Shown: positions 41,834 to 50,297, counted from the stretch's first letter. The stretch: DNA of 64,000 nucleotides from Streptomyces sp. NBC_01803 (GCF_035917415.1 NZ_CP109073.1:186001-250000); one strand, 5' to 3'. A program made the numbers and translations. Notes: a model not told the origin generated them from the letters alone.

Positions 41834-41929
41834 AGCGCGGGGGCACGGAGCGCGGGGGCACGGAGCGCGGGGAGCCACAGGGGGCACGGGGGCACGGGGA
41901 GCCACAGGGGGCACGGGGGCACGGGGATT
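41834..41929. repeat. GC-rich tandem repeats after the ATPase gene
   Basis: A 15-bp unit AGCGCGGGGGCACGG occurs twice in tandem (41834-41848 and 41849-41863) with a partial third copy. It is followed by a 27-bp unit that occurs twice exactly (41869-41895 and 41896-41922). The stretch lies between the ATPase stop and an MFS remnant. It holds no gene and is not a CRISPR array, because there are no spacers. Confidence 0.9.
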
Positions 41930-41958
41930 CAGCGACGTGAGCCGCGAGGCGTCGGGCG

Positions 41959-42452
41959 TCAGACGGCGCGGGCGAGCCGGGCGGTGGACATGACGCGCAG
42001 CCTGCCGGCGCCGAGCACGCCGACCACGAGCGCGACGCAGCCGCAGGCGAGGGTGAAGGCGTAGCCCCAGCGCGGGCCGTGTTCCTCGATGATCAGCCCC
42101 GCCGCCGGCACGCCCAGCGCGCGGCCCAGGCCCACGGCGGTGGACAGGCAGGCCATGCGCTCGGTGAGGGCCTCCCCGGGGCGCCCTCCCGCGCCAGGCT
42201 GTCACCGGCGGTGATCGTCGAGCCGATGAGGATGCCGGAGAACAGCGAGAAGGTCCGCAGCCGGCCACTCCCGGCATCGCCCACAGCGGCCCCACCCCGG
42301 CGACCACGGCGCCGGCCGTGGCACAGCTGTCGGAGACGTCGGTGACGAGGAGGACCGTGCTGAGCGAGGGCATCGCCATGGACCAACGGCCCCCGACACT
42401 GGCCGCGACGAACGCCCCGGCGCCCGGTATCCGGAAGAGGTCACGGTAGATC
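41959..42452 (-). pseudogene. Decayed MFS transporter gene (internal deletion and frameshifts)
   Basis: Pieces of a major-facilitator protein lie here on the minus strand. The N-terminal part, YRDLFRIPGAGAFVAASVGG followed by RWSMAMPSLSTVLLVT, is at about 42452-42340. In another frame LFSGILIGSTITAGDSLARE occurs at about 42245-42190. In a third frame STAVGLGRALGVPAAGLIIE and then HGPRWGYAFTLACGCVAL run to the stop at 41959. A full MFS protein needs about 1200 bases; only about 490 remain. The middle helices are deleted, and two frame changes break the rest. The upstream flank to 42542 has no intact start. It is clearly non-functional as a transporter. Confidence 0.75.
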
Positions 42453-42542
42453 CGCGGTCCGGCGGCAGGTCGTCCCCTGGTGGGCCGATCATCCTCCGGG
42501 CGCCGGAGCCGCGCACGCGCATTCCGGCCGCCGCCGACGGGA

Positions 42543-43031
42543 TCAGCCGGGGATCCGGGCCACGTCCGCGATCTCGGCACCGGCGTGCGCGATCAGTGCG
42601 CCGGGGGCGAGCGGGAAGACCGTGTGGGGCGTGCCGGCCGCCGCCCAGACCGTGTCGTGGGCCAGCAGCCCCCGGTCGGCGAGCGCGCGCATGCCGGTCA
42701 CATGCCCGAACGGCGGGATGCCGCCGATGGCGTACCCGGTGGCCGATCGGACGACCTCGGCGGGCGCCCTGCGCACCGACTCTGCGCCCAGCACGGCCGC
42801 CACCAGGTCGGTGTCCACCAGCGAGGCGCCGTTCATCAGGACCAGGACCGGATCTTTATCCGCCTCGAACACCAGGGACTTTACTATTTGATTAACCTTG
42901 CATCCGATCGCGTCGGCCGCCTGCGCGGCCGTCCGGGTCGCCTCCGGGAAGGCGCGGATCTCGATGTCGTCCAGCCCCAGGCGAGTCAGGGCGGCGGCGA
43001 ACCGGGGATGTGCGGTGGCGGACGCGGTCAT
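42543..43031 (-). CDS. YbaK/EbsC family (prolyl-tRNA editing-like) protein
   Basis: This 162-residue protein is a free-standing YbaK/ProX-type editing domain. It shows FPEATRTAAQAADAIGCKVN, then QIVKSLVFEADKDPVLVLMN, where the Lys is conserved for aminoacyl-tRNA hydrolysis. VRSATGYAIGGIPPFGH with its GxxP loop follows. These proteins deacylate mischarged tRNA (Cys-tRNAPro, Ala-tRNAPro). The ATG at 43031 gives a normal length; the ribosome site is weak. It diverges from the TerC gene. The end is close to the MFS remnant. Confidence 0.88.
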   Translation of the reverse strand: MTASATAHPRFAAALTRLGLDDIEIRAFPEATRTAAQAADAIGCKVNQIVKSLVFEADKDPVLVLMNGASLVDTDLVAAVLGAESVRRAPAEVVRSATGYAIGGIPPFGHVTGMRALADRGLLAHDTVWAAAGTPHTVFPLAPGALIAHAGAEIADVARIPG

Positions 43032-43121
43032 GGACGGGGACCCTAGCCCCGCCCGGCCCGGCCGCGCCATGGGATTGCCCGACCGGGCGGACGCCCGGAG
43101 CGGAAGAATGACGGAGGAACA

Positions 43122-44099
43122 GTGGACGTCTCGTTGACCATGTGGGTGCTCACGGTGGTGGTGCTCAGCGCGCTCATCGCCGTGGATTTCTTCTTCGGGC
43201 GCAAGCCGCACGAGGTGACGCTCAGGGAGGCCGGGACGTGGACTGTCATCTGGGTCGTGCTCGCCGTGCTGTTCGGCCTCGGGCTGCTGCTCGTGGAGGG
43301 CGGCACCCCGTCCGGTGAGTTCTTCGCGGGGTATGTCACGGAGAAGTCCCTCAGCGTGGACAACCTGTTCGTCTTCGTGCTGATCATGACCAAGTTCGCC
43401 GTGCCCACGCAGTATCAGGCCAGGGTGCTGATGGTCGGTGTGCTCATCGCGCTGGTGCTGCGCGCCGGCTTCATCGCCGCGGGCGCCGCGCTGATCGCGA
43501 GCTTCTCCTGGGTGTTCTACATCTTCGGCGCCTTCCTCATCTGGACCGCGTGGAAGCTCATCAAGGAGGCCCGGGCCGAGGAGCCCGAGGAGGAGTACGA
43601 GGAGAACCGCTTCCTGAAGATGGTCGAGCGCCGCTTCCCCGCCACCGACCGGTATCACGGCACCAGACTGTTCGTGCGGGAGAACGGCCGCCGTCTCATC
43701 ACCCCCATGCTGATCGTGATGCTGGCGATCGGCAGCACCGACATCCTCTTCGCCCTGGACTCGATCCCGGCCATCTTCGGCCTGACCGAGGACGCCTACA
43801 TCGTGTTCACCGCCAACGCCTTCGCGCTGATGGGCCTGCGCCAGCTGTACTTCCTGATCGGCGGCCTGCTGGAGAAGCTGGTGCACCTGTCGTACGGGCT
43901 GTCCGTCATTCTCGGCTTCATCGGCGTCAAGCTCGTCCTGCATGCCCTGCACGAATCGGGTGTGCACACCCCCGAGATCAGCACGCCCGTCTCACTGGGC
44001 GTCATATGCGCCGTGCTGGTGGTCACCACCGCCACCAGCCTGTACGCGACGCGCGGGGAGCGGCGGGCGGACGCGGCGGCACCGGACGCGCGGGGCTAG
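43122..44099 (+). CDS. TerC family membrane protein
   Basis: This 325-residue membrane protein has the TerC family pattern of about eight or nine helices. EKSLSVDNLFVFVLIMTKFA near residues 73-92 is the signature with its Asp-Asn in a helix, and IGSTDILFALDSIPAIFGLT is the second half with Asp-Ser. TerC-type proteins (Alx, YceF/MeeF) are involved in manganese export or metal loading of secreted proteins, and the older label is tellurium resistance. The GTG at 43122 follows GGAGGAAC. The 90 bases upstream show no yybP-ykoY-like riboswitch fold that I can see. It is alone, without other ter genes. Confidence 0.92.
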   Translation: MDVSLTMWVLTVVVLSALIAVDFFFGRKPHEVTLREAGTWTVIWVVLAVLFGLGLLLVEGGTPSGEFFAGYVTEKSLSVDNLFVFVLIMTKFAVPTQYQARVLMVGVLIALVLRAGFIAAGAALIASFSWVFYIFGAFLIWTAWKLIKEARAEEPEEEYEENRFLKMVERRFPATDRYHGTRLFVRENGRRLITPMLIVMLAIGSTDILFALDSIPAIFGLTEDAYIVFTANAFALMGLRQLYFLIGGLLEKLVHLSYGLSVILGFIGVKLVLHALHESGVHTPEISTPVSLGVICAVLVVTTATSLYATRGERRADAAAPDARG

Positions 44100-44220
44100 G
44101 CACCCCTTCGGTACGGTGTCGCCCCGGAGTGCCGCGCCTGGGGGAGGAACCAGCCGGCCGCGCGTCGCGTTCACCGTGTGGTGGGACTGTCGCGCACCGA
44201 GGGTGGACGGGAGGCAGCTC

Positions 44221-44502
44221 ATGGGCACGGAGCCGACGGGCCGGGACGACCCGAAGGGCGACGAGTGGGACGACATCGTGCTGGACGAGAGCTTCGTGCG
44301 CGGTGCCGAGGTGCGGGAGCCGGCGGCCAGGACCCGCATGCTGAGCGAGCGCTGGAAGAACGGCGCGCCCGCCCCCCAGCCATGGCGTTCCGACGAGCCG
44401 CCCGCCGGATGGATATACGGCTCGGGGCGGCGGAGCCGGTCCGGCGGGCCGAAGAAGCGCCGATGGTTCCGCCGGAAGGGCAAAGACGGCAGCGGGGAGT
44501 GA
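44221..44502 (+). CDS. Small conserved Streptomyces protein, function unknown
   Basis: This 93-residue hydrophilic protein begins MGTEPTGRDDPKGDEWDDIV and carries LDESFVRGAEVREPAARTRM. I recognise this as a segment conserved among short Streptomyces proteins that are only annotated as hypothetical. A Pro/Trp-rich middle (PWRSDEPPAGWIYG) and a basic C-terminus (KKRRWFRRKGKDG) follow. No domain or membrane segment is evident. The ATG at 44221 follows GGGAGGCAGC. It sits one base ahead of the ROK regulator gene and may be co-transcribed. The charged ends could bind nucleic acid; that is a guess. Confidence 0.72.
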   Translation: MGTEPTGRDDPKGDEWDDIVLDESFVRGAEVREPAARTRMLSERWKNGAPAPQPWRSDEPPAGWIYGSGRRSRSGGPKKRRWFRRKGKDGSGE

Positions 44503-44503
44503 G

Positions 44504-45700
44504 GTGGGCACCTCGCGCGACATCCGCACGGCGAACCGCTACCGCCTCGTCCGGCAGGCCATCGCGGAGTCCCCGGTCTCCCGCCCCCGGCTGGCGGCGG
44601 CGACCGGGCTCAGCCTGGCGACCGTCGCCACGCTGGTGGGCGAGCTTCTGGACCACGGCTTGCTCGTCAACGCCGGCTTCGAGGACTCGGGCGGCGGCCG
44701 GCCGCGCGGCCTGCTCGCGGTCAACCCGCGCGGTGGGGCGCTGATCGGCGTGGACGTCGCCGAGACCCATGTGCACGTGGAGGTCGTCGACCTGGCGCTG
44801 CGTGTCCTGGCGCGCGGCCACGAGGAGCTGCGGCGCGGCGAGCGCGCCCCGGTCCGAGTGGCCGGCCGGATCGCCGCCGCCGTGCGGTCGGCGGCGGCCC
44901 GGGCGGCGGCCGAGCCACGGGTGCTGGGCGTCGGCGTCAGCGTGCCGGGCATGGTGGACCGCGACGGCGCGGTGTCCGTCTTCGCCGCCGACTGGGGCTG
45001 GCACGACGTGCCGCTGCTCGGGCTGCTGGCCGAGCGCGTTCCGTACCGGCTGCATCTGGACACCCCGCTGCGGGCCTGTCTGGTCGCCGAGCTCTGGTTC
45101 GGCGCGGCACGCGGCCGGGACGACGCGGTGGTGGTGAGCCTGGACACGGGCGTCGGCGTCGGGCTGGCCCTCGGCGGCACCCCGCACCGGGGGGCGTCCA
45201 ACAGCGCGGGCGAGTGGGGGCACACCACGCTGGTGCTGGACGGCCGCCCCTGCCTCTGCGGCCGACGGGGCTGCGTCGAGTCGTACATCGGCGCGCCCGG
45301 CATCATGCGCAACCTGCGCGAGACGAGCCCGGACAGTCCGCTGCTCGCCCCGGGCGACGTGGCCGCCACCCTAGCCCGGCTGGCCCGGGGCTGCGTCGAG
45401 GGCGACCCGGTGGCCGACCAGGTGCTGCGGGGCACGGCGGGCTATCTCGGCGCTGCCCTCGCCGACCTGGTGAACCTGCTGAATCCCGAGGTCATCGTGC
45501 TCACCGGCTGGGTCGCCAGGCGGCTGGGTCCCCCGCTGCTGGAGCTGGCCCGCGAGGCGGTCGCCCGGCACGCGCTGCGCCGCCCGCTGGCCGCCACCGA
45601 GATCGTGCTCAGCCCGCTCCCCGCCACCCCCGTGAGCCTGGGCGCGGCCACCTTCGCCCTGGAGGGGGCACTTGCCTCGCTCGGTCGCCCCCGGCGCTGA
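44504..45700 (+). CDS. ROK family transcriptional regulator
   Basis: This 398-residue ROK protein has an N-terminal winged helix-turn-helix (ESPVSRPRLAAATGLSLATV, about residues 20-40) and then the ROK kinase-like fold. LIGVDVAETHVHVEVVDL is the phosphate-1 region. The zinc-binding motif reads CLCGRRGCVESY, where the third Cys starts CVESY. The sequence NSAGEWGHTTLVLDGRPC shows the conserved His-containing loop. Such proteins repress sugar-utilisation genes, with the sugar as ligand. The GTG at 44504 follows GGGGAGTGAG. A second ROK regulator lies 1.8 kb away. No sugar gene is directly adjacent, so the target is unknown. Confidence 0.88.
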   Translation: MGTSRDIRTANRYRLVRQAIAESPVSRPRLAAATGLSLATVATLVGELLDHGLLVNAGFEDSGGGRPRGLLAVNPRGGALIGVDVAETHVHVEVVDLALRVLARGHEELRRGERAPVRVAGRIAAAVRSAAARAAAEPRVLGVGVSVPGMVDRDGAVSVFAADWGWHDVPLLGLLAERVPYRLHLDTPLRACLVAELWFGAARGRDDAVVVSLDTGVGVGLALGGTPHRGASNSAGEWGHTTLVLDGRPCLCGRRGCVESYIGAPGIMRNLRETSPDSPLLAPGDVAATLARLARGCVEGDPVADQVLRGTAGYLGAALADLVNLLNPEVIVLTGWVARRLGPPLLELAREAVARHALRRPLAATEIVLSPLPATPVSLGAATFALEGALASLGRPRR

Positions 45701-45746
45701 GCTCTGCGGCGGCGCTCGCGGGCACACGCCCGCTAGGCTGCCCGGC

Positions 45747-45797
45747 ATGCGATCGTCCTCCTGGCACACCGTCACCCCGCCGCCGTCCGCCCGCTGA
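45747..45797 (+). CDS. Putative 16-residue leader peptide before the EamA gene
   Basis: ATG at 45747 opens a 16-codon frame reading MRSSSWHTVTPPPSAR, with its TGA at 45795-45797. A -10-like TAGGCT lies at 45734-45739, close enough for a leaderless start. The stop codon touches the left arm of a 10-bp stem. The three consecutive Pro codons could pause ribosomes. The layout recalls ribosome-mediated attenuation, but the peptide itself is too short to test by homology. Confidence 0.35.
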   Translation: MRSSSWHTVTPPPSAR

Positions 45798-45870
45798 GGG
45801 CGCGCGGCTCACGCCGACCCACCCCACCGGCCCGACGCCACCGTCCCGGCCGGTCCCCCGGCGCGCCCTC
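45796..45870 (+). promoter_or_regulatory. Long-range stem after the leader peptide
   Basis: GAGGGCGCGC (45796-45805) can pair perfectly over 10 bp with GCGCGCCCTC (45861-45870), enclosing 55 bases. The left arm begins inside the stop codon of the putative leader peptide. The EamA gene starts 52 bases downstream. It may be an attenuator or only a GC-rich coincidence. Confidence 0.35.
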
Positions 45871-45921
45871 TCCCGCTGATCCCGACTTCTCGGACCTCGA
45901 CGGAGCAGGACGCGCCTCACC

Positions 45922-46914
45922 ATGCCTTCATCGCTTTCCTCCCCCTCATCGGCCTCATCGCCCTCGTCCCCGACGGCCGCCGCGCCGGCCGCCGTGCGAC
46001 GCCCGACCGCGGGCCCCGTTCTGATCCTGGCCGCCGCCACGCTGTGGGGCACCACCGGCACCGCCGCGAGCTTCGCCCCCGACGACGCTTCCGCCCTGTC
46101 CATCGGGGCGGCCACCATGGGCGTCGGCGGCCTGCTCACCCTCGCCCTGGCCGGCCGGTCGGCGTTCGGCGTGCTGCGGGGCGGCCCGGCCGTGCTCCGC
46201 CGCGCGCTGTTCGGCGCGCTGGGCGTCGTCGTCTATCCGCTGGCGTTCTACACGGCCATGGCCTGGGCCGGGGTGGCCGTCGGCACGGTGGTCAGCCTCG
46301 GCTGCGCGCCCGTCTTCGCCGCGCTGCTCGAACGGGTCCTGGACGGAACGCGGTTGACCCGGAGCTGGCTGGCGGCGACGGGATCCGCCGCGTTCGGGTG
46401 CGCCCTCCTCGTGCTTTCCGGACACGGGAGCGCCGCCGGGGGCGGGCGGGTGACCGGCGGTGTCGCCCTGGGCGTGCTGGCGAGCGCCGGATACGCGGCG
46501 TACGCGTACTCCGGTGCCCGCCTCATCCGGTGCGGGCACTCCTCGCGCGCCGTGATGGGCGCGCTGTTCGGGCTCGGGGCGACCGTGCTGCTGCCGCTCT
46601 TCGCGGTCACGGGCGGCGCGCTGCTCGGCGAGCCGCGCGGGCTGGCGGTGGCGGCGTATCTGGCGGTGATCCCGATGTGGCTGGCGTATGTGCTCTTCGG
46701 CACGGGCCTGGCCCGGGTCCGGGCGAGCGCGGCCACGACGCTGAGCCTGTTCGAGCCGGTGGTGGCCGCGGCGCTGGGGGTGGCGGTCGTCGGCGAACGC
46801 CTCACCGGGGCGGCCTGGGCGGGCGTGGGGCTCGTCGTGCTGGGCCTGCTGGTGCTGATGGCCCGCCGGCCCGGTGTCCGGTCCCCGGTCGGCGGGATTC
46901 ATCAAGGCCGTTGA
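45922..46914 (+). CDS. EamA/DMT family transporter
   Basis: This 330-residue membrane protein has the ten-helix, two-repeat plan of EamA transporters. LILAAATLWGTTGTAASFAP begins the first repeat, and VLFGTGLARVRASAATTLSL plus FEPVVAAALGVAVVGERLTG closes the second. Family members export amino acids, nucleosides or drugs. The N-terminal 30 residues are an unusual Ser/Pro/Ala-rich tail, MPSSLSSPSSASSPSSPTAA, probably cytosolic. The ATG at 45922 lacks a strong ribosome site. An upstream leader peptide and stem suggest regulated expression. The substrate is unknown. Confidence 0.88.
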   Translation: MPSSLSSPSSASSPSSPTAAAPAAVRRPTAGPVLILAAATLWGTTGTAASFAPDDASALSIGAATMGVGGLLTLALAGRSAFGVLRGGPAVLRRALFGALGVVVYPLAFYTAMAWAGVAVGTVVSLGCAPVFAALLERVLDGTRLTRSWLAATGSAAFGCALLVLSGHGSAAGGGRVTGGVALGVLASAGYAAYAYSGARLIRCGHSSRAVMGALFGLGATVLLPLFAVTGGALLGEPRGLAVAAYLAVIPMWLAYVLFGTGLARVRASAATTLSLFEPVVAAALGVAVVGERLTGAAWAGVGLVVLGLLVLMARRPGVRSPVGGIHQGR

Positions 46915-46979
46915 CAAATAGGATGCCCTCGCGCCCGCCGGGGAGATCCGTTCCCCGGCCGTGAGGAAGGACCGTGCCC

Positions 46980-47477
46980 ATGGCCACGCCCGAGGGCCCG
47001 CTCGTCATCGGAGTGGACAGCTCTACGCAGTCCACCGAGGTCCTGGTGGTCGACGCCGCCACGGGAGCGATCATGGCCCGGAGGCAGGCGTCGCACAGGA
47101 TGGCGCCCGGGCACGGCGGTGATCCCGAGGAGTGGCGGCGAGCCCTGGCGGAGGCCGTCGGACGCTGCGGGCCCGCCGCCGGGCGGGCGGCGGCCGTCGC
47201 CGGGCAGCGGCACGGCCTGGTGACGCTGGACGGCGCGGGCCGCCCGGCGCGCGACGCGCTGCTGTGGAACGACACCCGCTCCGCTCCGCAGCGGGACCGG
47301 CTGGTCGCCGAGCTGGGCGCGCCGACGGCGTGGGCGGAGCGGATCGGCAGCGTTCCGGCGGCCTCCTGCACGGTCACCACGTGGGCCTGGCCGCGGGAGA
47401 ACGAACCCGCGTCCGCCGCCGCCACCCGGGCCGTGCGGCTCCCGCACGACTCCGACGCGCTTCTGCGGCGGCCCTGA
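46980..47477 (+). pseudogene. Truncated FGGY carbohydrate kinase (xylulokinase N-terminus)
   Basis: The 165 residues match only the start of xylulokinase. GVDSSTQSTEVLVVDAATG (phosphate-1 loop), GGDPEEWRRALAEAV, VAGQRHGLVTLDGAGRPARD and LLWNDTRSAPQRDRL are all present in order. A frame then degrades (VTTWAWPRENEPASAAAT) and stops at 47477. A full enzyme has about 480 residues, so the ATP-binding half is gone, and the protein cannot be a kinase. The ATG at 46980 follows GGAAGG; a GTG at 46974 is the alternative. The following ROK gene begins 20 bases after the stop, as in xylB-xylR loci, so this is likely the relic of a xylose operon. Confidence 0.75.
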
Positions 47478-47497
47478 GAGACCAGGAAGACCCGATC

Positions 47498-48706
47498 ATG
47501 GCCGAGCCCGCCGCCCTGTCCCAGTCCGAGATCCGGCGCCGTAACCTGGCGCGCGTGCTGCACGCCCTCGTCGCCGGGGAGCCGCTCTCGCGCGCCGAGG
47601 TCGCGGCCAGGATCGGCCTGACCAGGGCGGCGGTGTCCACGCTCGTGGACGAGCTGCTCCGCGGCGGCCTGCTGACCGAGCGGGAGCCGCCCCCCGGCCG
47701 TCCCGGCGGCGTGGGACGTCCCGGCACCGGGCTGCTGATCGCCGACCGCGGCCCGTGCGGGGTGGGCGCCGAGATCGGAGTCGACCACCTGGCCGTGTGC
47801 GTCATGGACCTGCGCGGCGAGGTGCGGGTGCGCGACCGCCGGGAGACCCAACGCCGTGACGGCCACCGCGCCGGACCCGACGCCGTGCTCGGGGAGCTGA
47901 CGGCGATGCTGCGCACGGCCGTGGCGGAAGCGGCGGAGGCGGGGCTGCGCCCGGCCGGGCTGGCGGTGGCCGTGCCCGGTCTGGTGGTGCGGAACACGGC
48001 AACCGTTCTGCACGCCGCCAATCTCGGCTGGCGGAACGCCGATCTGGGCGGGCCACTGCCCCGGGACCTGGGCCCGGTCACGGTGGAGAACGAGGCCAAC
48101 CTCGCCGCGCTGGCCGAGCTGTGGTCGGGCCGGGGCGCCGGGGACAGCTTCCTGCACGTCTCGGCCGAGGCCGGTATCGGCGCGGCGGTCGTGATCGACG
48201 GCGAGTTGCTGCGCGGCGCCCACGGGTTCGCGGGCGAGCTCGGCCACCTGCCGGTGCGTCCCGAGGGCCGCCCCTGCCGCTGCGGCGGACGCGGCTGCCT
48301 GGAGGCGTACGCGGGTGAGGAGGCGCTGCTGCGGGCGGCGGGCCTGCGGCCCGGTCCGGGTGTCCGGGTCGGCGCCCTGGCCGCCCGCTGCGAGGCGGGC
48401 GATCCCACCGCCCTGCGCGCCGTCCGGCAGGCCGGGGCGGCGCTGGGCATCGCGTTGTCCGGCGCGGTCAACCTGCTGGATCCCCGCCGGGTGGTGATCG
48501 GTGGCGCGCTGTCCCGGCTGGCGCCCTGGCTGCTGACGCCGGTCAGCCGCGAGCTGGCCCGACGCACCACCGTGGCCGCGGGGGGCCGCAGCACGCCGGT
48601 GCCGGTGACCGTCTCACCGCTCGGACCCGACGGGCCGCTCCTCGGGGCGGCCGGGCACGCCGTGCGCGCGGCGCTGGACGACCCGGCCGCGCTGCTGCGC
48701 CCCTGA
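47498..48706 (+). CDS. ROK family regulator, XylR-like
   Basis: This 402-residue ROK repressor has an N-terminal helix-turn-helix (GEPLSRAEVAARIGLTRAAV). The ROK fold follows: GAEIGVDHLAVCVMDL, the GIGAAVVIDGELLRGAHGFA loop and the zinc motif CRCGGRGCLEAY. GELGHLPVRPEGRPC carries the conserved Glu/His. It is placed directly after a truncated xylulokinase gene, the usual position for the xylose repressor. If so, it regulates a xylose operon that is no longer whole here. The ATG at 47498 follows AGGAAGA. The identification as XylR is from context, not motif. Confidence 0.86.
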   Translation: MAEPAALSQSEIRRRNLARVLHALVAGEPLSRAEVAARIGLTRAAVSTLVDELLRGGLLTEREPPPGRPGGVGRPGTGLLIADRGPCGVGAEIGVDHLAVCVMDLRGEVRVRDRRETQRRDGHRAGPDAVLGELTAMLRTAVAEAAEAGLRPAGLAVAVPGLVVRNTATVLHAANLGWRNADLGGPLPRDLGPVTVENEANLAALAELWSGRGAGDSFLHVSAEAGIGAAVVIDGELLRGAHGFAGELGHLPVRPEGRPCRCGGRGCLEAYAGEEALLRAAGLRPGPGVRVGALAARCEAGDPTALRAVRQAGAALGIALSGAVNLLDPRRVVIGGALSRLAPWLLTPVSRELARRTTVAAGGRSTPVPVTVSPLGPDGPLLGAAGHAVRAALDDPAALLRP

Positions 48707-48865
48707 CACCGCCTCGGGTGCGCCCCGTGGCGGCGACGCCTGCTTCTTGGCAGGCGCCGGGCACGCCGTCCGCATGAGAGCGGTCGCCGCGCGCCGCCCC
48801 GCCTTCCACGCGGCGGAGCGGGGTGAACGGCCGACCGTCCGTGCCCCGCCACGAGGAGGAACGCC

Positions 48866-49490
48866 ATGGTCCCTTCGCCGCCGCCCCTCCCCCGCCCGTC
48901 GCGCTGCCGCGCTGCCGCGCGGCGGCGCGTGCTGGCGACCGGTGCCACCGCCCTGTCGGCGTCCGACGCCCGCGCGCTGGCCCGGCGCGGCGGACCCCGG
49001 AGCCGCCGTGCCGGGCGCGGAGGCCGCCGCCGACGATTTCCCAGGCGTCGTGTGGGCGCCCGCTGACCCGTCCAATCCCACGGATTCCAGCCGCCCCGCG
49101 ACGTATCCGGTGCGGTGCGTCGTCGTCCACGTCGCGCAGGAGACGTTCGCGGATACCGTCGCGATCTTCCCTAACCCGGCGCGCGACGTCTCCGCGCACT
49201 ACGTCGTCGCCTCCAACGGCCGGATCGCAAGCGCGTCCGGGAGGAGGACATCGGCCGGCACGCGGGGAACCGGACGTACAACTCCTGCGGCGTCGGCATC
49301 GAGCACGAGGGCTGGGTGGACGAGCCCGCGTGGTTCACCGACACGGTGGACGAGCGGTCGGCCGCCCTGACCGCGCACCTCTGCGCCGTGTACGGCATCC
49401 CCCCGGCCCCGGTCCCGGATGACCGGCCACAACGAGGTGCCCGGCGCGACGCACACCGACCCGGGCCCGCTGTGGGACTGGGATCCATGA
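48866..49490 (+). pseudogene. Frameshifted N-acetylmuramoyl-L-alanine amidase gene
   Basis: A secreted peptidoglycan amidase is recognisable only across frames. A Tat-like leader (RRRVLATGATALSA) begins at 48866. After a frame change, VVWAPADPSNPTDSSRPATY and VRCVVVHVAQETFADT (about 49046-49180) match the Amidase_2 start. REEDIGRHAGNRTYNSCG (about 49235-49290) and GIEHEGWVDEPAWFTDTVDE follow in another frame, with the zinc-type His and Glu. GHNEVPGATHTDPGP and LWDWDP end at 49490 in a third. Three frame changes are required. Neither an isolated error nor programmed shifting would explain that many, so decay is likely, though assembly errors cannot be excluded. Confidence 0.8.
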
Positions 49491-49625
49491 CTGGCCCTCG
49501 TCAACGCCGTGTGACAGCACGGGAATCCGGTGCCCAATCCTCCTGCGGCCAAAATTCACCCGATCCGGCGAATATCCGCCCGGCGCGTCGTGGCGGACCC
49601 GGCGCGTGCGCAGGATCGCTCCGTG

Positions 49626-50297
49626 ATGAGACCGAGGCAGCGCGCACGCCGGACGGGAGCGATAGCCGCCTCCGCCGTCTGCGCCGCGCTCGTGGTGGCC
49701 GTCGCCGCGGGCGGCCAGGCCCAGGGGCACGGCCGGCCGCCCGACCGGTGTCCCCCGCCGACCGAGCCGATCTGGCCCCTGCTCCTCCCCTGGCCGCCGT
49801 TCCCCCACCCGCCGTGGCCAACCCCCCCGCCGTGCCCCACGCCGACGCCCACGCCGACGCCCACACCCACCCCCAGCCCCACCCCTTCCGCGGAGCCGAC
49901 GCCGTCCCCGTCGCCCAGCCCGTCCCCGTCCCCGTCCCCGTCCCCGTCGCCGTCGCCGTCACCGTCACCGGGTGACTCCCCGGCGCCCGAGCCGGAGCCC
50001 TCCCCGACGCCGCCCCAGGAGCCGTCGCCGTCGCCCCCGCCCGAGCCCGATGACCCCGAGCCGTCGACGACCTCGCCCGCGCCCCCCACGCCGACGCCGT
50101 CCCCGTCGCCCAGCCCGTCGCCGACGCCCTCGCCGTCCGAGCTGCCCGCCGCCGTCCGGCTGCCGGCGGACAGCGACCCGCCCGACCGGGGCGGCTCGCT
50201 CGTCAGCCGCACGCTGTTGATCGTCGCCCCCGCCGTGCTCGCCGCCGCGGCGCTGCGTCCCCGTTCCCGCCCCGGTTCCCGCCCCGGGACCGACTAG
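49626..50297 (+). CDS. Secreted or wall-anchored Pro/Ser/Thr-repeat protein
   Basis: This 223-residue protein starts with a signal peptide ([20 protein letters not shown], then [14 protein letters not shown]). A mature region dominated by TP, SP and EP dipeptide repeats covers about residues 65-180. It ends with a membrane helix ([17 protein letters not shown]) and a basic [11 protein letters not shown] tail, which resembles a cell-surface anchor without an LPXTG motif. The function could be a wall-spanning stalk; none is proven. The ATG at 49626 is preferred over a GTG at 49623 because it begins the basic N-terminus of the leader. The repetitive DNA makes slippage likely. The stop is nine bases before the DUF4239 gene. 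Confidence 0.7.
   Translation: MRPRQRARRTGAIAASAVCAALVVAVAAGGQAQGHGRPPDRCPPPTEPIWPLLLPWPPFPHPPWPTPPPCPTPTPTPTPTPTPSPTPSAEPTPSPSPSPSPSPSPSPSPSPSPSPGDSPAPEPEPSPTPPQEPSPSPPPEPDDPEPSTTSPAPPTPTPSPSPSPSPTPSPSELPAAVRLPADSDPPDRGGSLVSRTLLIVAPAVLAAAALRPRSRPGSRPGTD
49840..50140. repeat. CCGTCG/CCGACGCC-type low-complexity tandem repeats
   Basis: Short units such as CCGTCCCCGTCG and CCGACGCCCACG repeat many times within the gene for the Pro/Ser/Thr-rich protein. Two blocks are separated by a less repetitive stretch (about 49985-50085). They encode PSPSPS and PTPTPT runs. Copy number may vary between strains. Confidence 0.9.

Noticed and set aside
41834..41929. CRISPR-like array
   Set aside because: The repeats are contiguous, without variable spacers, and no cas gene is present in the window.
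43032..43121. A yybP-ykoY (manganese) riboswitch ahead of terC
   Set aside because: Only 90 bases are available, and I could not find the conserved loops of that riboswitch. The stretch is plain GC-rich sequence with a good ribosome site.
43122..44099. Tellurium-resistance (ter) cluster
   Set aside because: TerC is alone here. TerD/TerZ/TerB-type genes are missing, so a metal-export role is more likely.
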